From contig JAHEAA010000012.1 of assembly GCA_019721035.1 (NCBI GenBank), forward strand, positions 1-62,360: 62,360 nt of DNA, in the 5' to 3' direction. The notes under the pieces are model-generated. The model saw only the letters and a program-made list of their open reading frames with translations, had not been told where the DNA came from and did not search any database. Source of the DNA: Candidatus Sysuiplasma acidicola (lineage in GTDB: Archaea; Thermoplasmatota; Thermoplasmata; Sysuiplasmatales; Sysuiplasmataceae). Both the position numbers and the translations under genes were made by a program. Positions 1 through 8,095 of the stretch are shown here, in pieces (the stretch's first letter is position 1; every line of letters begins with the position of its first letter).

Positions 1-1429
1 TGGTTTTCGTCGACACTGAACCACTCGAATCAGCCAGGGAAACGGTTGCACCGCTTATCGGATAACCGTTGGCTGAATCGGTTACACGACCTGTAACATA
101 GCCTGCCCCGACGTATATCGGAGAGACAGTTATATTCCCACCGGTCTCAGCTGTTCCAGTGTCGCTGGAAGGTATCTGTTCAGTCTTGGAAACAGTTCCA
201 AGAGCGTCGGAGAAGCTGGCGGAGAGTGTGTATGTTGCTCCGGGTTCGGCAAAGAAATGCCAATACCCGGTTGCATTTGTTTTCAGTGCAAAATTAACGA
301 TTACACCACCCATGTCCTGCTGCAATATGACGACACTGTTAGCGTCCGGAACACCAGAGCGCAAGTAGGCATAACCGCCTATGGAAACAGCCTGCACCAT
401 GTTTACGTTTATTGAAGTAGCCGATCCGTTTGAATATATTATTCCACTTGTCTTGGAATCGAATTCAGCCATCTCGTTCTGCGCAAAGAGGTTAATAAGG
501 CTGTTGCCGACGCTCGAAACCACTCCGGGAAAGTCGTTTATCTGAATCTGAACCATCGTGCCCATACCGTAAACGTTGTGTCCAGCGGGCTCGTCGCTCA
601 AAGTTATCGCCATACTGCCGTTGTCAACCTGCCCCCATTCCCAAGTCGATCCGGATCCAGTGAAATAGGAACTGGATGGAGGGGTCATCGGAGACTGGCT
701 AAAAGTTCCGGCTATTCCAAGGAATCCGTCCATGATTCCATAGGCGGCTACAGGCACCGCGATCTCAGGAGCGAAGGTGACTGCCGCAGCGGTTATGGCT
801 ATATTCATCGCAGTTTCTACAATATAGGCAATTTCACCATCCTGAGTTGAAGTCTTGGTTATGTTCATCCCGGTGTTGAATGATTGCTCGATATTCGTGC
901 TAACGGCGGTCGGGTCGGTTCCATTTATAATCTCCTTTACACCGATTTTCTGCCCAATTGCCTCAAGAGTAAAAGGATTGCTATTCCAATAATTTGAACC
1001 CCCCACTGCTGAGAAGAAAAGCTGTACTATAAACTCATCATTAAGAGAATCATATGAGTAGCCCGAAGCATCATATAGTTTATTGCTCAAATTGAGCTGG
1101 ATAGCATTCGGAATTCCGTCTTTATTATTGCTCGCATTCTGATACGCACTACTGCCTAATGCTTGACCCTGTGAATTTGTCATATAATATGCCTGCTTAT
1201 CAGTTGTCATATAAATCGTATTGTTTCCCATGTATCCTGTAAAGTAGTAGTTCGTCGGTACCGATGACGCCTTCGCCACACCCGCAGCCACATGCACTAT
1301 GACAAACATGCCTGCGAGCAGGAACAGGACCGTGAACGTGACGGCCTTCAGTTTCCTGCAGATGTTTCCGATGGTCCCTTTTCTCGATTGCACGATAACT
1401 GAGCTGTTCTGACTCTGCTCAACGCTCAT
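1..1429 (-). CDS. Large membrane-anchored surface protein, 3' end beyond window
   Basis: An open frame runs on the minus strand from an ATG at 1429 to the window edge without a stop (about 476 codons visible). The N-terminus is a short polar segment followed by one hydrophobic helix (about residues 28-46, with FTVLFLLAGMFVIVHV), so this is a signal anchor or uncleaved signal peptide. The rest is Asn/Ser/Thr/Gly-rich with many N-x-S/T sequons, typical of archaeal S-layer or surface proteins. The last visible stretch (GYVTGRVTDSANGYPISGAT) resembles a carboxypeptidase-regulatory-like beta-sandwich, a domain common in surface adhesins. Function is unknown. It is divergent from the ribbon-helix-helix gene at 1520 and shares a 90-bp intergenic region with it. 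Confidence 0.75.
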   Translation of the reverse strand, partial: MSVEQSQNSSVIVQSRKGTIGNICRKLKAVTFTVLFLLAGMFVIVHVAAGVAKASSVPTNYYFTGYMGNNTIYMTTDKQAYYMTNSQGQALGSSAYQNASNNKDGIPNAIQLNLSNKLYDASGYSYDSLNDEFIVQLFFSAVGGSNYWNSNPFTLEAIGQKIGVKEIINGTDPTAVSTNIEQSFNTGMNITKTSTQDGEIAYIVETAMNIAITAAAVTFAPEIAVPVAAYGIMDGFLGIAGTFSQSPMTPPSSSYFTGSGSTWEWGQVDNGSMAITLSDEPAGHNVYGMGTMVQIQINDFPGVVSSVGNSLINLFAQNEMAEFDSKTSGIIYSNGSATSINVNMVQAVSIGGYAYLRSGVPDANSVVILQQDMGGVIVNFALKTNATGYWHFFAEPGATYTLSASFSDALGTVSKTEQIPSSDTGTAETGGNITVSPIYVGAGYVTGRVTDSANGYPISGATVSLADSSGSVSTKT

Positions 1430-1460
1430 TTCAGCCACTCCCAAATTATGCAACTTATGT

Positions 1461-1474
1461 GCCGTAGGTACGGC
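1461..1474. promoter_or_regulatory. Palindrome between divergent genes, candidate RHH operator
   Basis: GCCGTA-GG-TACGGC is a perfect 6+6 inverted repeat lying 9 bp upstream of the TATA box of the small ribbon-helix-helix gene and about 32 bp upstream of the surface-protein start. Ribbon-helix-helix dimers typically bind short palindromes next to their own promoter, so autoregulation and control of the neighbour are plausible. This is an inference from position and symmetry only. Confidence 0.45.
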
Positions 1475-1482
1475 AATACAAC

Positions 1483-1492
1483 TTTATAAATA
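1483..1492 (+). promoter_or_regulatory. TATA box of the RHH gene
   Basis: TTTATAAATA is a near-consensus archaeal TATA element. The ATG at 1520 is 28 bp past its end, so transcription would begin almost at the start codon (leaderless mRNA). Confidence 0.6.
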
Positions 1493-1519
1493 TGCCGGAT
1501 TGGCAGCATAAGACGAGAC

Positions 1520-1681
1520 ATGGCAATGAAAGAAGCAATGAAGGAATATAGAAAAATAACAGTAAGGCTGAACGAAGAGTTGTATAAAGCACTCAAATAC
1601 TGGACAGTGGACAATGACACCACTGTCAACAGTGCTGTCACCATGGCGATTGAGAAGCTGGTAAAGAATCGGGGCCGTTAA
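1520..1681 (+). CDS. Small ribbon-helix-helix (CopG/MetJ-like) DNA-binding protein, 53 aa
   Basis: The 53-residue product has the size and pattern of a single RHH domain: a basic N-terminal arm, a beta-strand with alternating residues (RKITVRL) that would insert into the major groove, then helix A (NEELYKALKYWTVDN) and helix B (TTVNSAVTMAIEKLVKN). No second domain is present, so it should act as a dimeric transcription factor, or as the antitoxin half of a pair. No toxin gene follows; the next feature is a tRNA on the opposite strand. A strong TATA box and a palindrome lie just upstream, which fits autoregulation and control of the divergent surface-protein gene. The target is an inference. 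Confidence 0.75.
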   Translation: MAMKEAMKEYRKITVRLNEELYKALKYWTVDNDTTVNSAVTMAIEKLVKNRGR

Positions 1682-1732
1682 GGAACACTTATTCAGAATT
1701 GACGAAGTTGGGCCTGTCATGTTTGTTTGATA

Positions 1733-1805
1733 TGGGCTCACCCGGATTTGAACCGGGGACCTCCGCTGTGTGAGAGCGACGTCATGACCACTAGACCATG
1801 AGCCC
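1733..1805 (-). tRNA. tRNA-Val (anticodon CAC)
   Basis: Read on the minus strand, the 73-nt sequence folds as a complete cloverleaf: acceptor stem GGGCTCA/TGAGCCC, D arm with a GG-containing loop, anticodon stem TCGCT/AGCGG closing the loop CTCACAC (anticodon CAC, reading GTG), a 5-nt variable region, and T stem CCCGG/CCGGG with loop TTCAAAT. The discriminator base is A. The 3' CCA is not encoded, and there is no intron. Confidence 0.95.
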
Positions 1806-1824
1806 TTCCTTGAGTGGATGGAAA

Positions 1825-2553
1825 TCAGTTCTTTAATTCTTGTCTCATCCAGTCTGAGAACTGCGTCATCTTTCCTGTATTGAGCGTGTCCTGGATGGCA
1901 TTTTTTCCGCCGGAAAGAACTGGTCCCCTGGCCCTCGGCGGATAATTCGGATGCGACATGAGTATCGCGTCAAACTCATAATTCAGGAGTGTTTGCGCAC
2001 TCTCCTTCATTTTCGATATGTCGGAATCGAGAAGATTCACGTTCAGAACGAGTCCGTCCGCGAGATTCCATGTCTTCTTGTCATCTTCAGTGGGCCAGCT
2101 CATCAATTCACTGCTGTAACGATCCCGGTTGCCCCACCAGAACATGTCACCGCAAAAGAGTACACCCTTCCCACTGCGAAAGAGCATGCAGGAGGAGCCG
2201 GGAGTGTAACCAGGCGTTGGTATGAGTGTTACATCGTCATAGAGCTTCAGTTCAGCGCTGAAGGTTGAGTCCGGGGTGCATCCCTTTGCCAGGCGGGCGT
2301 CACCCTCGTGCATTATCAGTGAAGCGCCGAATTTTGTCTTGAGATTGCAGGCATCGCCGAAAGCCCTGATGTGCGTAATGAATATTTTTGCCAGACCGCC
2401 ATGGTCCGTGATAAATTTCGAATCCTCTTCAGTGAGCTCCGGAGCGTCAACGAGGATGTTTCCGCCTTCGTGAACGACAAAATACCCGGAGTTGCCGAAC
2501 GACTTCAACGAATATTTTCCGATGAGGTAGATGCCGGGCAGTACTTCTTTCAT
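1825..2553 (-). CDS. Metallo-beta-lactamase-fold protein with degenerate metal site
   Basis: The 242-aa protein follows the MBL fold: N-terminal strands (GNSGYFVVHEGGNILVDAP), then FITH at the usual position of the metal-binding loop, TPG-TPGS, and FCGDMFW. The usual HxHxDH motif is replaced by THIRAFGDA and the usual TPGHTPGS histidine is Tyr (TPGYTPGS); the Asp of FCGD and a late His (MSHPNY) remain. At least two zinc ligands are therefore gone. It may bind one metal, another cofactor, or be a non-catalytic relative. It stands alone, divergent from the METTL5-like gene, with an AT-rich shared upstream region (2554-2620). Confidence 0.75.
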   Translation of the reverse strand: MKEVLPGIYLIGKYSLKSFGNSGYFVVHEGGNILVDAPELTEEDSKFITDHGGLAKIFITHIRAFGDACNLKTKFGASLIMHEGDARLAKGCTPDSTFSAELKLYDDVTLIPTPGYTPGSSCMLFRSGKGVLFCGDMFWWGNRDRYSSELMSWPTEDDKKTWNLADGLVLNVNLLDSDISKMKESAQTLLNYEFDAILMSHPNYPPRARGPVLSGGKNAIQDTLNTGKMTQFSDWMRQELKN

Positions 2554-2620
2554 CGGACTGAATGAAATATTAATTGGTAATTAACACTATCTCAGTTGGA
2601 CATGAGAATACGAGCATGGA

Positions 2621-3346
2621 GTGGCGGCAGGCTCCGGCACAATCATATCGGCGGGCCGGACAATCACCTCTGTCTGCTATCGGGGGACCGTTGTAAAAGG
2701 AGACGGGATACAGCTGAAACTCAATGATCTGAAGCGCCGTTTGCGAATGTTAAAGCAGCCCGACAGGCCAAACGCCTCACTGGAGCAGTATCACACTGAA
2801 ACTGATACTGCATCGGCCATCCTGTTCGACGCAGCCATGAGGCATGACATCGAGGGAAAAAGTGTGGCGGATCTCGGCTGCGGAGCGGGTGTCTTTGCCA
2901 TAGGGGCGATGATGCTCGGCGCCTCGAGCGCAACTGGTGTCGATATTGACGAGAGGTCGATAGAGATTGCACAGTCCAACGCCAGGATGCTCCTTGACAG
3001 CGACATCTCGGAGAGGATCACATTCATCACATCGGACGTACTGAAGTTTTCAGGCAGATTCGATACTGTATTTCAGAATCCGCCCTTCGGTTCCCAGTCC
3101 CGAAACGCGGATGTCCCCTTCATCAAGAAGGCACTCAGCATAGCTGATACCGTTTATACGATACACCTTGCGGAAACTGAGGAGTTCATAAGGGACACGA
3201 TTAAACGCTTCGGGGGAAAAGTGGTGGTTACACGCTTGTTCACATACTCGATGTCGCGAACGTTCGATTTTCATGAAATGGATAGCAGGGAATTCAGTCT
3301 AATTCTTTATAAGGCAGTGAAAGATGACAATGTCGAAGTGAGATGA
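2621..3346 (+). CDS. METTL5-like rRNA/RNA N6-adenine methyltransferase
   Basis: This class I SAM-dependent methyltransferase has the SAM-binding motif VADLGCGAGVFAIGAMMLGA, the acidic motif VDIDE, and the catalytic motif NPPFG, the (N/D)PPF signature of N6-adenine and related amino methyltransferases. The pattern LEQYHTETDTAS followed by these motifs and a C-terminal FDFHE closely follows METTL5, which in eukaryotes makes m6A in 18S rRNA; rRNA is the likely target here. The GTG start at 2621 gives an N-terminal extension of about 30 residues with little family resemblance. The real start probably lies near 2700, where an AGGAG is visible, but no ATG is available before residue 43. Its stop overlaps the Csl4 start by 4 bp, so the two are co-translated. 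Confidence 0.85.
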   Translation: MAAGSGTIISAGRTITSVCYRGTVVKGDGIQLKLNDLKRRLRMLKQPDRPNASLEQYHTETDTASAILFDAAMRHDIEGKSVADLGCGAGVFAIGAMMLGASSATGVDIDERSIEIAQSNARMLLDSDISERITFITSDVLKFSGRFDTVFQNPPFGSQSRNADVPFIKKALSIADTVYTIHLAETEEFIRDTIKRFGGKVVVTRLFTYSMSRTFDFHEMDSREFSLILYKAVKDDNVEVR

Positions 3347-3903
3347 AAGGAAAGGTAGTGATACCGGGTGACGTAGTAGCGATCGCCGAAGAATACTCGC
3401 CCGGAGCGGGAACATACGAGGCGGACGGAAAAATTGTGGCGTCGGAAGCCGGAGAGCTGATACTGGACAGCAAGGCACACACCGTTATGGTGCAGCCCAT
3501 TAACCCTGTCGCGGAGCCGAAGAAGAAGGATCGCGTTCTGGCTGTCATATCCGATGTACGGAGCTCGATGGCCATATGCGAAATACTCCGCATAGAGGGA
3601 GTAAACAGGGCAGTTACCGGGGACAGGGATTCCACCCTTCATGTTTCCACAATTTCATCGCAGTATGTGGAGTCGGTAGGGCAGGCCGTCAGGGTCGGGG
3701 ACGTGATAAGGGCGGAAGTGATTCAGAGCACACCGTCCGTGCAGCTGAGCACGGTGAACAACCACATGGGCGTTGTGGCAGCACACTGCAGCCGGTGCCG
3801 CTCTATGCTCATTTTGAAGGATCGTTCGCTCTACTGCGAAGAGTGCGAAAGATTTGAAAAGCGCAAGATTGCCGATGACTATGGTGCTGCGCTTGTGGAC
3901 TGA
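3343..3903 (+). CDS. csl4: Exosome RNA-binding subunit Csl4
   Basis: The 186-aa protein has the Csl4 layout: an N-terminal domain beginning IPGDVVAIAEEYSPGAGTYE, a central S1/OB-type domain (about residues 60-140, with DRVLAVISDVRS and VRVGDVIRAEV), and a C-terminal zinc ribbon with two Cys pairs (CSRCRS and CEECER). Csl4 caps the archaeal exosome, the cytoplasmic 3'-5' RNA-degrading complex, and recruits DnaG and substrates. It overlaps the upstream methyltransferase by 4 bp (ATGA). Confidence 0.92.
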   Translation: MKGKVVIPGDVVAIAEEYSPGAGTYEADGKIVASEAGELILDSKAHTVMVQPINPVAEPKKKDRVLAVISDVRSSMAICEILRIEGVNRAVTGDRDSTLHVSTISSQYVESVGQAVRVGDVIRAEVIQSTPSVQLSTVNNHMGVVAAHCSRCRSMLILKDRSLYCEECERFEKRKIADDYGAALVD

Positions 3904-3972
3904 TGTCGCCGGTGGATGGACGCAAAAAGTTAAAAGCCGGTTGCGTTAGAGTGCATTGAGGGTAGTAATTAC

Positions 3973-4182
3973 ATGCCCAGGGCCAAAACACAGAAGAAGG
4001 CGCCGGTCAGGAAGGAAGAAGAGAGACTGCTGAAGGAAATAGATTCTCTGCGGATTGAGGTCAAAGAGATGAAGGAAATCGTGAACATGCTCCTCAACAT
4101 GGTCATAGATACCGATGAAGAGGAAGAGTATCCCGGTGTCCAGCTGCCTGATTTTGATGACAGATACGGACCAAATAACTGA
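3973..4182 (+). CDS. Small coiled-coil protein, 69 aa, unknown function
   Basis: A basic N-terminus (PRAKTQKKAPVRK) leads into a heptad-like helix (ERLLKEIDSLRIEVKEMKEIVNMLLNM), then an acidic tail (DTDEEEEYPG). The composition is that of a short coiled-coil adaptor. I do not recognise a family. A TTAAAAG element at 3930-3936 is spaced for a short-leader transcript. The gene ends 6 bp before the SHMT start with a GAGGTG site between them, so the two are probably one operon. Confidence 0.6.
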   Translation: MPRAKTQKKAPVRKEEERLLKEIDSLRIEVKEMKEIVNMLLNMVIDTDEEEEYPGVQLPDFDDRYGPNN

Positions 4183-4188
4183 GGTGCG

Positions 4189-5391
4189 ATGCTGCCATCT
4201 GACATTTTATCCCTGGTGGACAAACATGACGAATGGCGGGGCCAGAAATGCATTAACCTCCAGCCCTCTGAAAATATATTGAGCCCATCGGTCAGACGGA
4301 TTCTGTCTTCCGACATGGCTGGAAGATATACGCTGAGAAGCAATGAGCACATAAACAACAACGGTGCCTCGAACAGCTACGGCGGCACACGATATATGGA
4401 TGAGGTGGAACAGAGAGGCGAGGAATGTGCCGCGGCCATGTTTGGAGGACGCGTTTCGCTCAAGCCTTTGTCCGGGCATATAGCATCCCTGCTGATGTTC
4501 GCGAGCGTCATCCGTCCCGGGGACGGCGTGATGGCTGTTTCCTCAAAGGACGGAGGATACGACGGATACGGACCCGGCTACATCACAGAGCTCTTTTCCG
4601 CGAATTTCACCGAGATACCTTTTGACAGGAGCTCATGGAACATAAAGACTGAAGAAACAGCGGCGTTGATTAAAAAGAAAAGGCCGAAACTTGTCATACT
4701 CGGACAGAGCTTCATACTCTTCCCTTATGATGTCAGTGCGGTGAGAGATGCCTGCAGGGATTCAGGCGCCCTGCTTGCCTATGACGCGTCACATGTCCTT
4801 GGACTGATTGCGGGCGGCAGATTCCAGCAGCCGTTGAAAGAGGGGTGCGACATAATGATAGGGAGCACACACAAGAGTTTTCCCGGCCCGCAAGGCGGCA
4901 TCTTTGCAACGACGGACGACGACGTGTGGAAGTCCTTTGTCAGGAACACCACCTGGAGGATCATTGACAATGCGCACTGGAACAGAATTGCTGCGCTCGC
5001 ACAGGCACTTGAGGAAATGAGAAAGCACGGACGCAACTACGCTTCCCGCATACAGAGAAACTCGAAAAGCCTTGGCAAACACCTTTCTGCAGGCAGGCTG
5101 ACATGCCTGTTCGGGGAGCATGGCTATTCGATGTCTCATCAGCTGTATGTGGATCCGGCATCTGTCGCCTCGATGGGCATGAGTTTCGGAGGCGTGAGCG
5201 AAAAGCTCGAAAGCAACGACATCATTGTTGACACTACGGGAAGACTGGGCACATCCGAAGTATCCAGACTGGGCATGGGCGACAGGGAAATGAGGACAAT
5301 TGCAGGCCTCATTAACGATGCGCTGGCCGGAAAGAATGTGAAAGGGAAGTCACATATGCTCAGAAGAGGCTTCAAGTTACATTATGTATGA
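4189..5391 (+). CDS. glyA: Serine hydroxymethyltransferase-like PLP enzyme
   Basis: The 400-aa protein is a fold type I aminotransferase of the SHMT family: N-terminal INLQPSENILSP (family NLIASEN-like), substrate/PLP segments SNSYGGTRYMDEVE, YDASHVLGLIAGG with the PLP-pyridine Asp and His, and the Schiff-base lysine in GSTHKSFPGPQGG. SHMT interconverts serine and glycine with a one-carbon carrier. It is shorter than bacterial GlyA (about 420) and diverged, like other archaeal members. A GAGGTG site sits directly before the ATG. Another beta-hydroxy-amino-acid aldolase activity cannot be excluded. Confidence 0.82.
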   Translation: MLPSDILSLVDKHDEWRGQKCINLQPSENILSPSVRRILSSDMAGRYTLRSNEHINNNGASNSYGGTRYMDEVEQRGEECAAAMFGGRVSLKPLSGHIASLLMFASVIRPGDGVMAVSSKDGGYDGYGPGYITELFSANFTEIPFDRSSWNIKTEETAALIKKKRPKLVILGQSFILFPYDVSAVRDACRDSGALLAYDASHVLGLIAGGRFQQPLKEGCDIMIGSTHKSFPGPQGGIFATTDDDVWKSFVRNTTWRIIDNAHWNRIAALAQALEEMRKHGRNYASRIQRNSKSLGKHLSAGRLTCLFGEHGYSMSHQLYVDPASVASMGMSFGGVSEKLESNDIIVDTTGRLGTSEVSRLGMGDREMRTIAGLINDALAGKNVKGKSHMLRRGFKLHYV

Positions 5392-5416
5392 ATGGCAGAA
5401 CGGGACGGAGGAGAAG

Positions 5417-5899
5417 ATGCTCGTGCTTGATACGAGCGCCATCTACAACGGCACGGATTATCCAGCCGGAACCGTCCTTTATGCCACTCCCCAGATTGTT
5501 ACCGAAGTGAGGAAGGTCTACAGGACGGAGAGAGCCGAATTCTTTATCATTTCGAGACTGACTGTGCTCATGCCTTCGCCTGAGAGCATGAAGGTGGTGA
5601 GGACAAAGGCGGAAGAGAACGGGGACATCGCAAGGCTGTCCGAAGCTGACCTGGAGATACTCTCCCTGGCCTATGAGCTGCACGCAGTCATCGTCACCGA
5701 GGATTACTCGATACAGAATACGGCCTCCGCTCTCGGCGTCGAATACAGGTCGCTTTACATACCGCGCATACACAACTACGTGCAATGGGAAATAGTCTGC
5801 AAGGGGTGCGGCTCGACGTTGCACACGCGCAACGATAAGGAGTGCAGAATCTGCGGTGGAAAGCTCATAACGAAGAGAAAGAAAAGCAGCCCGATTTGA
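5417..5899 (+). CDS. nob1: NOB1-like rRNA maturation endonuclease (PIN + zinc ribbon)
   Basis: From the ATG at 5417 the product is 160 aa. It starts directly with the first PIN-domain strand and catalytic Asp (MLVLDTSAIYNG), as archaeal NOB1 proteins do, and GGAGG lies just upstream; an in-frame ATG at 5384, overlapping the SHMT gene, is less likely. Further PIN acids are in TEVRK, SEADLEILSLA and TEDYSIQ. A C-terminal zinc ribbon follows (CKGCGSTLHTRNDKECRICGG). NOB1 cuts the 3' end of pre-16S rRNA. The neighbours Csl4 and METTL5-like methylase share the rRNA/RNA theme. Confidence 0.88.
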   Translation: MLVLDTSAIYNGTDYPAGTVLYATPQIVTEVRKVYRTERAEFFIISRLTVLMPSPESMKVVRTKAEENGDIARLSEADLEILSLAYELHAVIVTEDYSIQNTASALGVEYRSLYIPRIHNYVQWEIVCKGCGSTLHTRNDKECRICGGKLITKRKKSSPI

Positions 5900-5909
5900 G
5901 GGCTGCCGC

Positions 5910-7412
5910 TCAGTGCCTGCGGCCGGGAATTCGAATTCGATATAGCACAACAACGGCAAGCGCGCTGAGCACTACCATGAACGCGCCGACAAACTCGATT
6001 GATTCGTAATATGGCGTATAGGGGTAATTGGCAGAAACATAAAGACCGGTGTGCATCTGGGCAAGGTTTACGGCCGAACTGCCGGTGCGGCTGTAATTCA
6101 GGTTGCCGAGCGGGATTTGCAGCGGAGCCGGAAATATGCCTGATATCGGCGAAGCTCCGACGGATGTAAGGGGGAAACTGATGGAAGAGGGCATCACTAT
6201 GCCGCTGAAATTCAGGTTAAGTGGCGGTCGTGCGCGAGCGCCGGGAATTCCGAATGTGAACATATCTACCGGCAGATCGGACTGCGAAACGAATGCATTG
6301 AGTGCCGGCATCCCCCAGTTATAATCGATGAATGCGAGTATGGAGGCGTGATTCATCGGAGTGCTGGAAATGTAGTTTTCCTTGGCATAAGGGGAAATGA
6401 GTATCAGCGGCACCCTGAAACCGAGCTGCTGACCGCCGACCGTTGGGGGAGGAACATTGTCGTAGTATCCGCCGCCCTCGTCATAGTTGATGAAAATAGC
6501 GGTTGAATTCCATTCGGGACTATTCATTATCTTCCCGACAGTGTAGAGTAGCCACAGTTCGCCGGCAAGCATGCTGTCTGAAGGGTGCTGACTGTACCCG
6601 CTGACCCCGAGTCCTATGGGCATAAAGTAGGAGACTGCCGGAAGTGTCCCGCTCTGCAGTTCGGAGAAGAACGAGGACCAGCTTCTGATGTCAGATGCAT
6701 AACGATGAACTCCGTAGAAATAATCAAGGATAATGGTGCCGAGCGACGGATTTGCCACGTAATAAGACCAAGAAACACCGTAACTGTTCAGTTCGGAGAA
6801 TATTGACTGGGAAAACGGTATGTACGGTGGAGGACCGTAATCATTCAGCACTGGCGAATAGCCGGCAATACCGAACAGCCGGTTGGGCATCGTTGCTGTC
6901 AGCGCGCTTGCAAAGTACATGTCGCCGATTGCATATTCCTCGGCCAGAACCCATTCGATTGCCATTTGTGACGCCGTGAAATAGGTCATGGACTGTTTTC
7001 CAGAGTTGGCCGCGAAGCCGTTCATCCTGCCGTGATTCCAGTCGAGATGGTAGGCAGAATATCCCTCTACGGGGTCCGCCGTGGAGTAGGTGCCCGGCGG
7101 CACTGGTGTGAGACTGCCGGACAGATTGGAACCAATAAGGTTGACAGGCACGCTCAGCTGCGACGTCAGGTTGGAGAATGTGGATGTTCCGCCTAACGGA
7201 TAATTCCCGAATATGTTATCGAAACTGTGGTTTTCCATTGTTATGATTATGACGTGCTTCACCGGCGTCCTTGTACCGGAGGTAACGGCGTGCGAAAAAG
7301 CGACTGGAACCAGCACAACAGGCAGGCAGAGAATCACTGCTGCGAGTGCGGATACCAGCGTGCGGCCGAAGTGCAGCGCATATGCCGTTTCAATTCCCTT
7401 CCATGTGTTCAA
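5910..7412 (-). CDS. Secreted, C-terminally anchored phosphoesterase (acid phosphatase/phospholipase C family)
   Basis: The 500-aa protein has an N-terminal hydrophobic export segment (about residues 18-42) and a C-terminal transmembrane helix (about 470-492) followed by basic residues, so the catalytic domain faces outside. The phosphoesterase (PF04185) signature is clear: VIIITMENHSFDNIFG near the N-terminus, with the metal-binding Glu-Asn, NYDEGGGYYDNVPPP in the middle, and RVPLILISPYAK. The family includes AcpA acid phosphatase and phospholipase C; a surface role in releasing phosphate from esters is likely. The gene follows the six-helix membrane protein by 22 bp on the same strand. Confidence 0.85.
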   Translation of the reverse strand: MNTWKGIETAYALHFGRTLVSALAAVILCLPVVLVPVAFSHAVTSGTRTPVKHVIIITMENHSFDNIFGNYPLGGTSTFSNLTSQLSVPVNLIGSNLSGSLTPVPPGTYSTADPVEGYSAYHLDWNHGRMNGFAANSGKQSMTYFTASQMAIEWVLAEEYAIGDMYFASALTATMPNRLFGIAGYSPVLNDYGPPPYIPFSQSIFSELNSYGVSWSYYVANPSLGTIILDYFYGVHRYASDIRSWSSFFSELQSGTLPAVSYFMPIGLGVSGYSQHPSDSMLAGELWLLYTVGKIMNSPEWNSTAIFINYDEGGGYYDNVPPPTVGGQQLGFRVPLILISPYAKENYISSTPMNHASILAFIDYNWGMPALNAFVSQSDLPVDMFTFGIPGARARPPLNLNFSGIVMPSSISFPLTSVGASPISGIFPAPLQIPLGNLNYSRTGSSAVNLAQMHTGLYVSANYPYTPYYESIEFVGAFMVVLSALAVVVLYRIRIPGRRH

Positions 7413-7434
7413 TGTTCCGAGTAAACAGCAAACA

Positions 7435-8019
7435 CTATACTATGTTTTCCCGATCTCGTCTGTCCTTGAGAAAACCTGCGATGAGCAGCGGGCAGCTGCA
7501 TATCAGAGCAGCGAGAATGATGAGCGGCATATAACGATAAAACATTATCAGGTATGCCGAAAAAAGTATGATTGAGACAAGCAGGCCGCCGAGCCACACA
7601 GGCAGTGAGGAACGGAAGAATCCGGCCGGCCTGATCGACGTATTGAAGTACACAGATGTGGAAAAAAGAGTGCCGGCCGGGGTGATGAACGACAGCAGCA
7701 ATATCTGCACGTTGTCGAGTATGATAGTATATTGGACATACAGTGCGACCGCGACAAACAGGATAATCGCAGATAGGAGGGATACAAACACGCCTGACAG
7801 CGACCTGCCGGTCCACAAGGCCGCTATGAAAGGATAGAAGAGCGAGCCTGCCACCAGCCCTGTTATTATGTACGGTATAGACTGCGATGTGCCTACGCTG
7901 TTCAGCAACCCTGTGTAATAGAAAAATGAAATACTTATGGTGCCGTTCCACATTGCGAGAAACGGGTAGTAGTGCCGTTCAGCCGATCCCTGCATCGCAG
8001 GAGGAAAGGCAGACTGCAT
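7435..8019 (-). CDS. Six-helix membrane protein, unknown; divergent from riboflavin operon
   Basis: The 194-aa protein has six predicted helices (about residues 18-37, 46-70, 77-98, 102-127, 138-160, 163-183) and ends in a basic cytoplasmic tail (KDRRDREN). I recognise no family motif. It is the first gene of a two-gene unit with the phosphoesterase. Its likely TATA element (8053-8062, minus strand) lies against a dyad that also abuts the ribB promoter, so it could be co-regulated with riboflavin synthesis. A flavin or precursor transport role is only a hypothesis; a membrane partner of the phosphoesterase is the alternative. Confidence 0.65.
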   Translation of the reverse strand: MQSAFPPAMQGSAERHYYPFLAMWNGTISISFFYYTGLLNSVGTSQSIPYIITGLVAGSLFYPFIAALWTGRSLSGVFVSLLSAIILFVAVALYVQYTIILDNVQILLLSFITPAGTLFSTSVYFNTSIRPAGFFRSSLPVWLGGLLVSIILFSAYLIMFYRYMPLIILAALICSCPLLIAGFLKDRRDRENIV

Positions 8020-8052
8020 TTATCTTTTTCCGCAATGATGAGGGTGCTGGAC

Positions 8053-8062
8053 AATTTTAATT
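8053..8062 (-). promoter_or_regulatory. TATA element of the six-helix membrane protein gene
   Basis: Read on the minus strand the sequence is AATTAAAATT, about 34 bp before the ATG at 8019. That spacing places initiation a few bases upstream of the start codon. Confidence 0.4.
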
Positions 8063-8085
8063 GTTACAACAAATATTGTAGTAAC
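8063..8085. promoter_or_regulatory. Dyad operator between divergent riboflavin and membrane-protein promoters
   Basis: GTTACAACA-AATAT-TGTAGTAAC is a 9-5-9 inverted repeat with 8 of 9 positions symmetric. It lies directly between the two divergent TATA elements, 3 bp upstream of the ribB one. Riboflavin genes in many archaea, including Thermoplasma, are controlled by RbkR, a winged-helix protein fused to CTP-dependent riboflavin kinase. This dyad is a candidate RbkR site by position and gene content; I have not compared it with the known motif. Confidence 0.55.
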
Positions 8086-8088
8086 ATG

Positions 8089-8095
8089 TTTATAA
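8089..8095 (+). promoter_or_regulatory. TATA box of the riboflavin operon
   Basis: TTTATAA lies 27 bp before the ATG at 8122, which places initiation at or a few bases before that codon. This favours 8122 over the longer open frame that begins at 7972 and would cross this promoter. Confidence 0.6.

Noticed and set aside
159-850. Open frames on the plus strand within the first kilobase
   Set aside because: They are antisense to the long surface-protein frame, which has a coherent signal anchor and sequon-rich sequence through the whole region.
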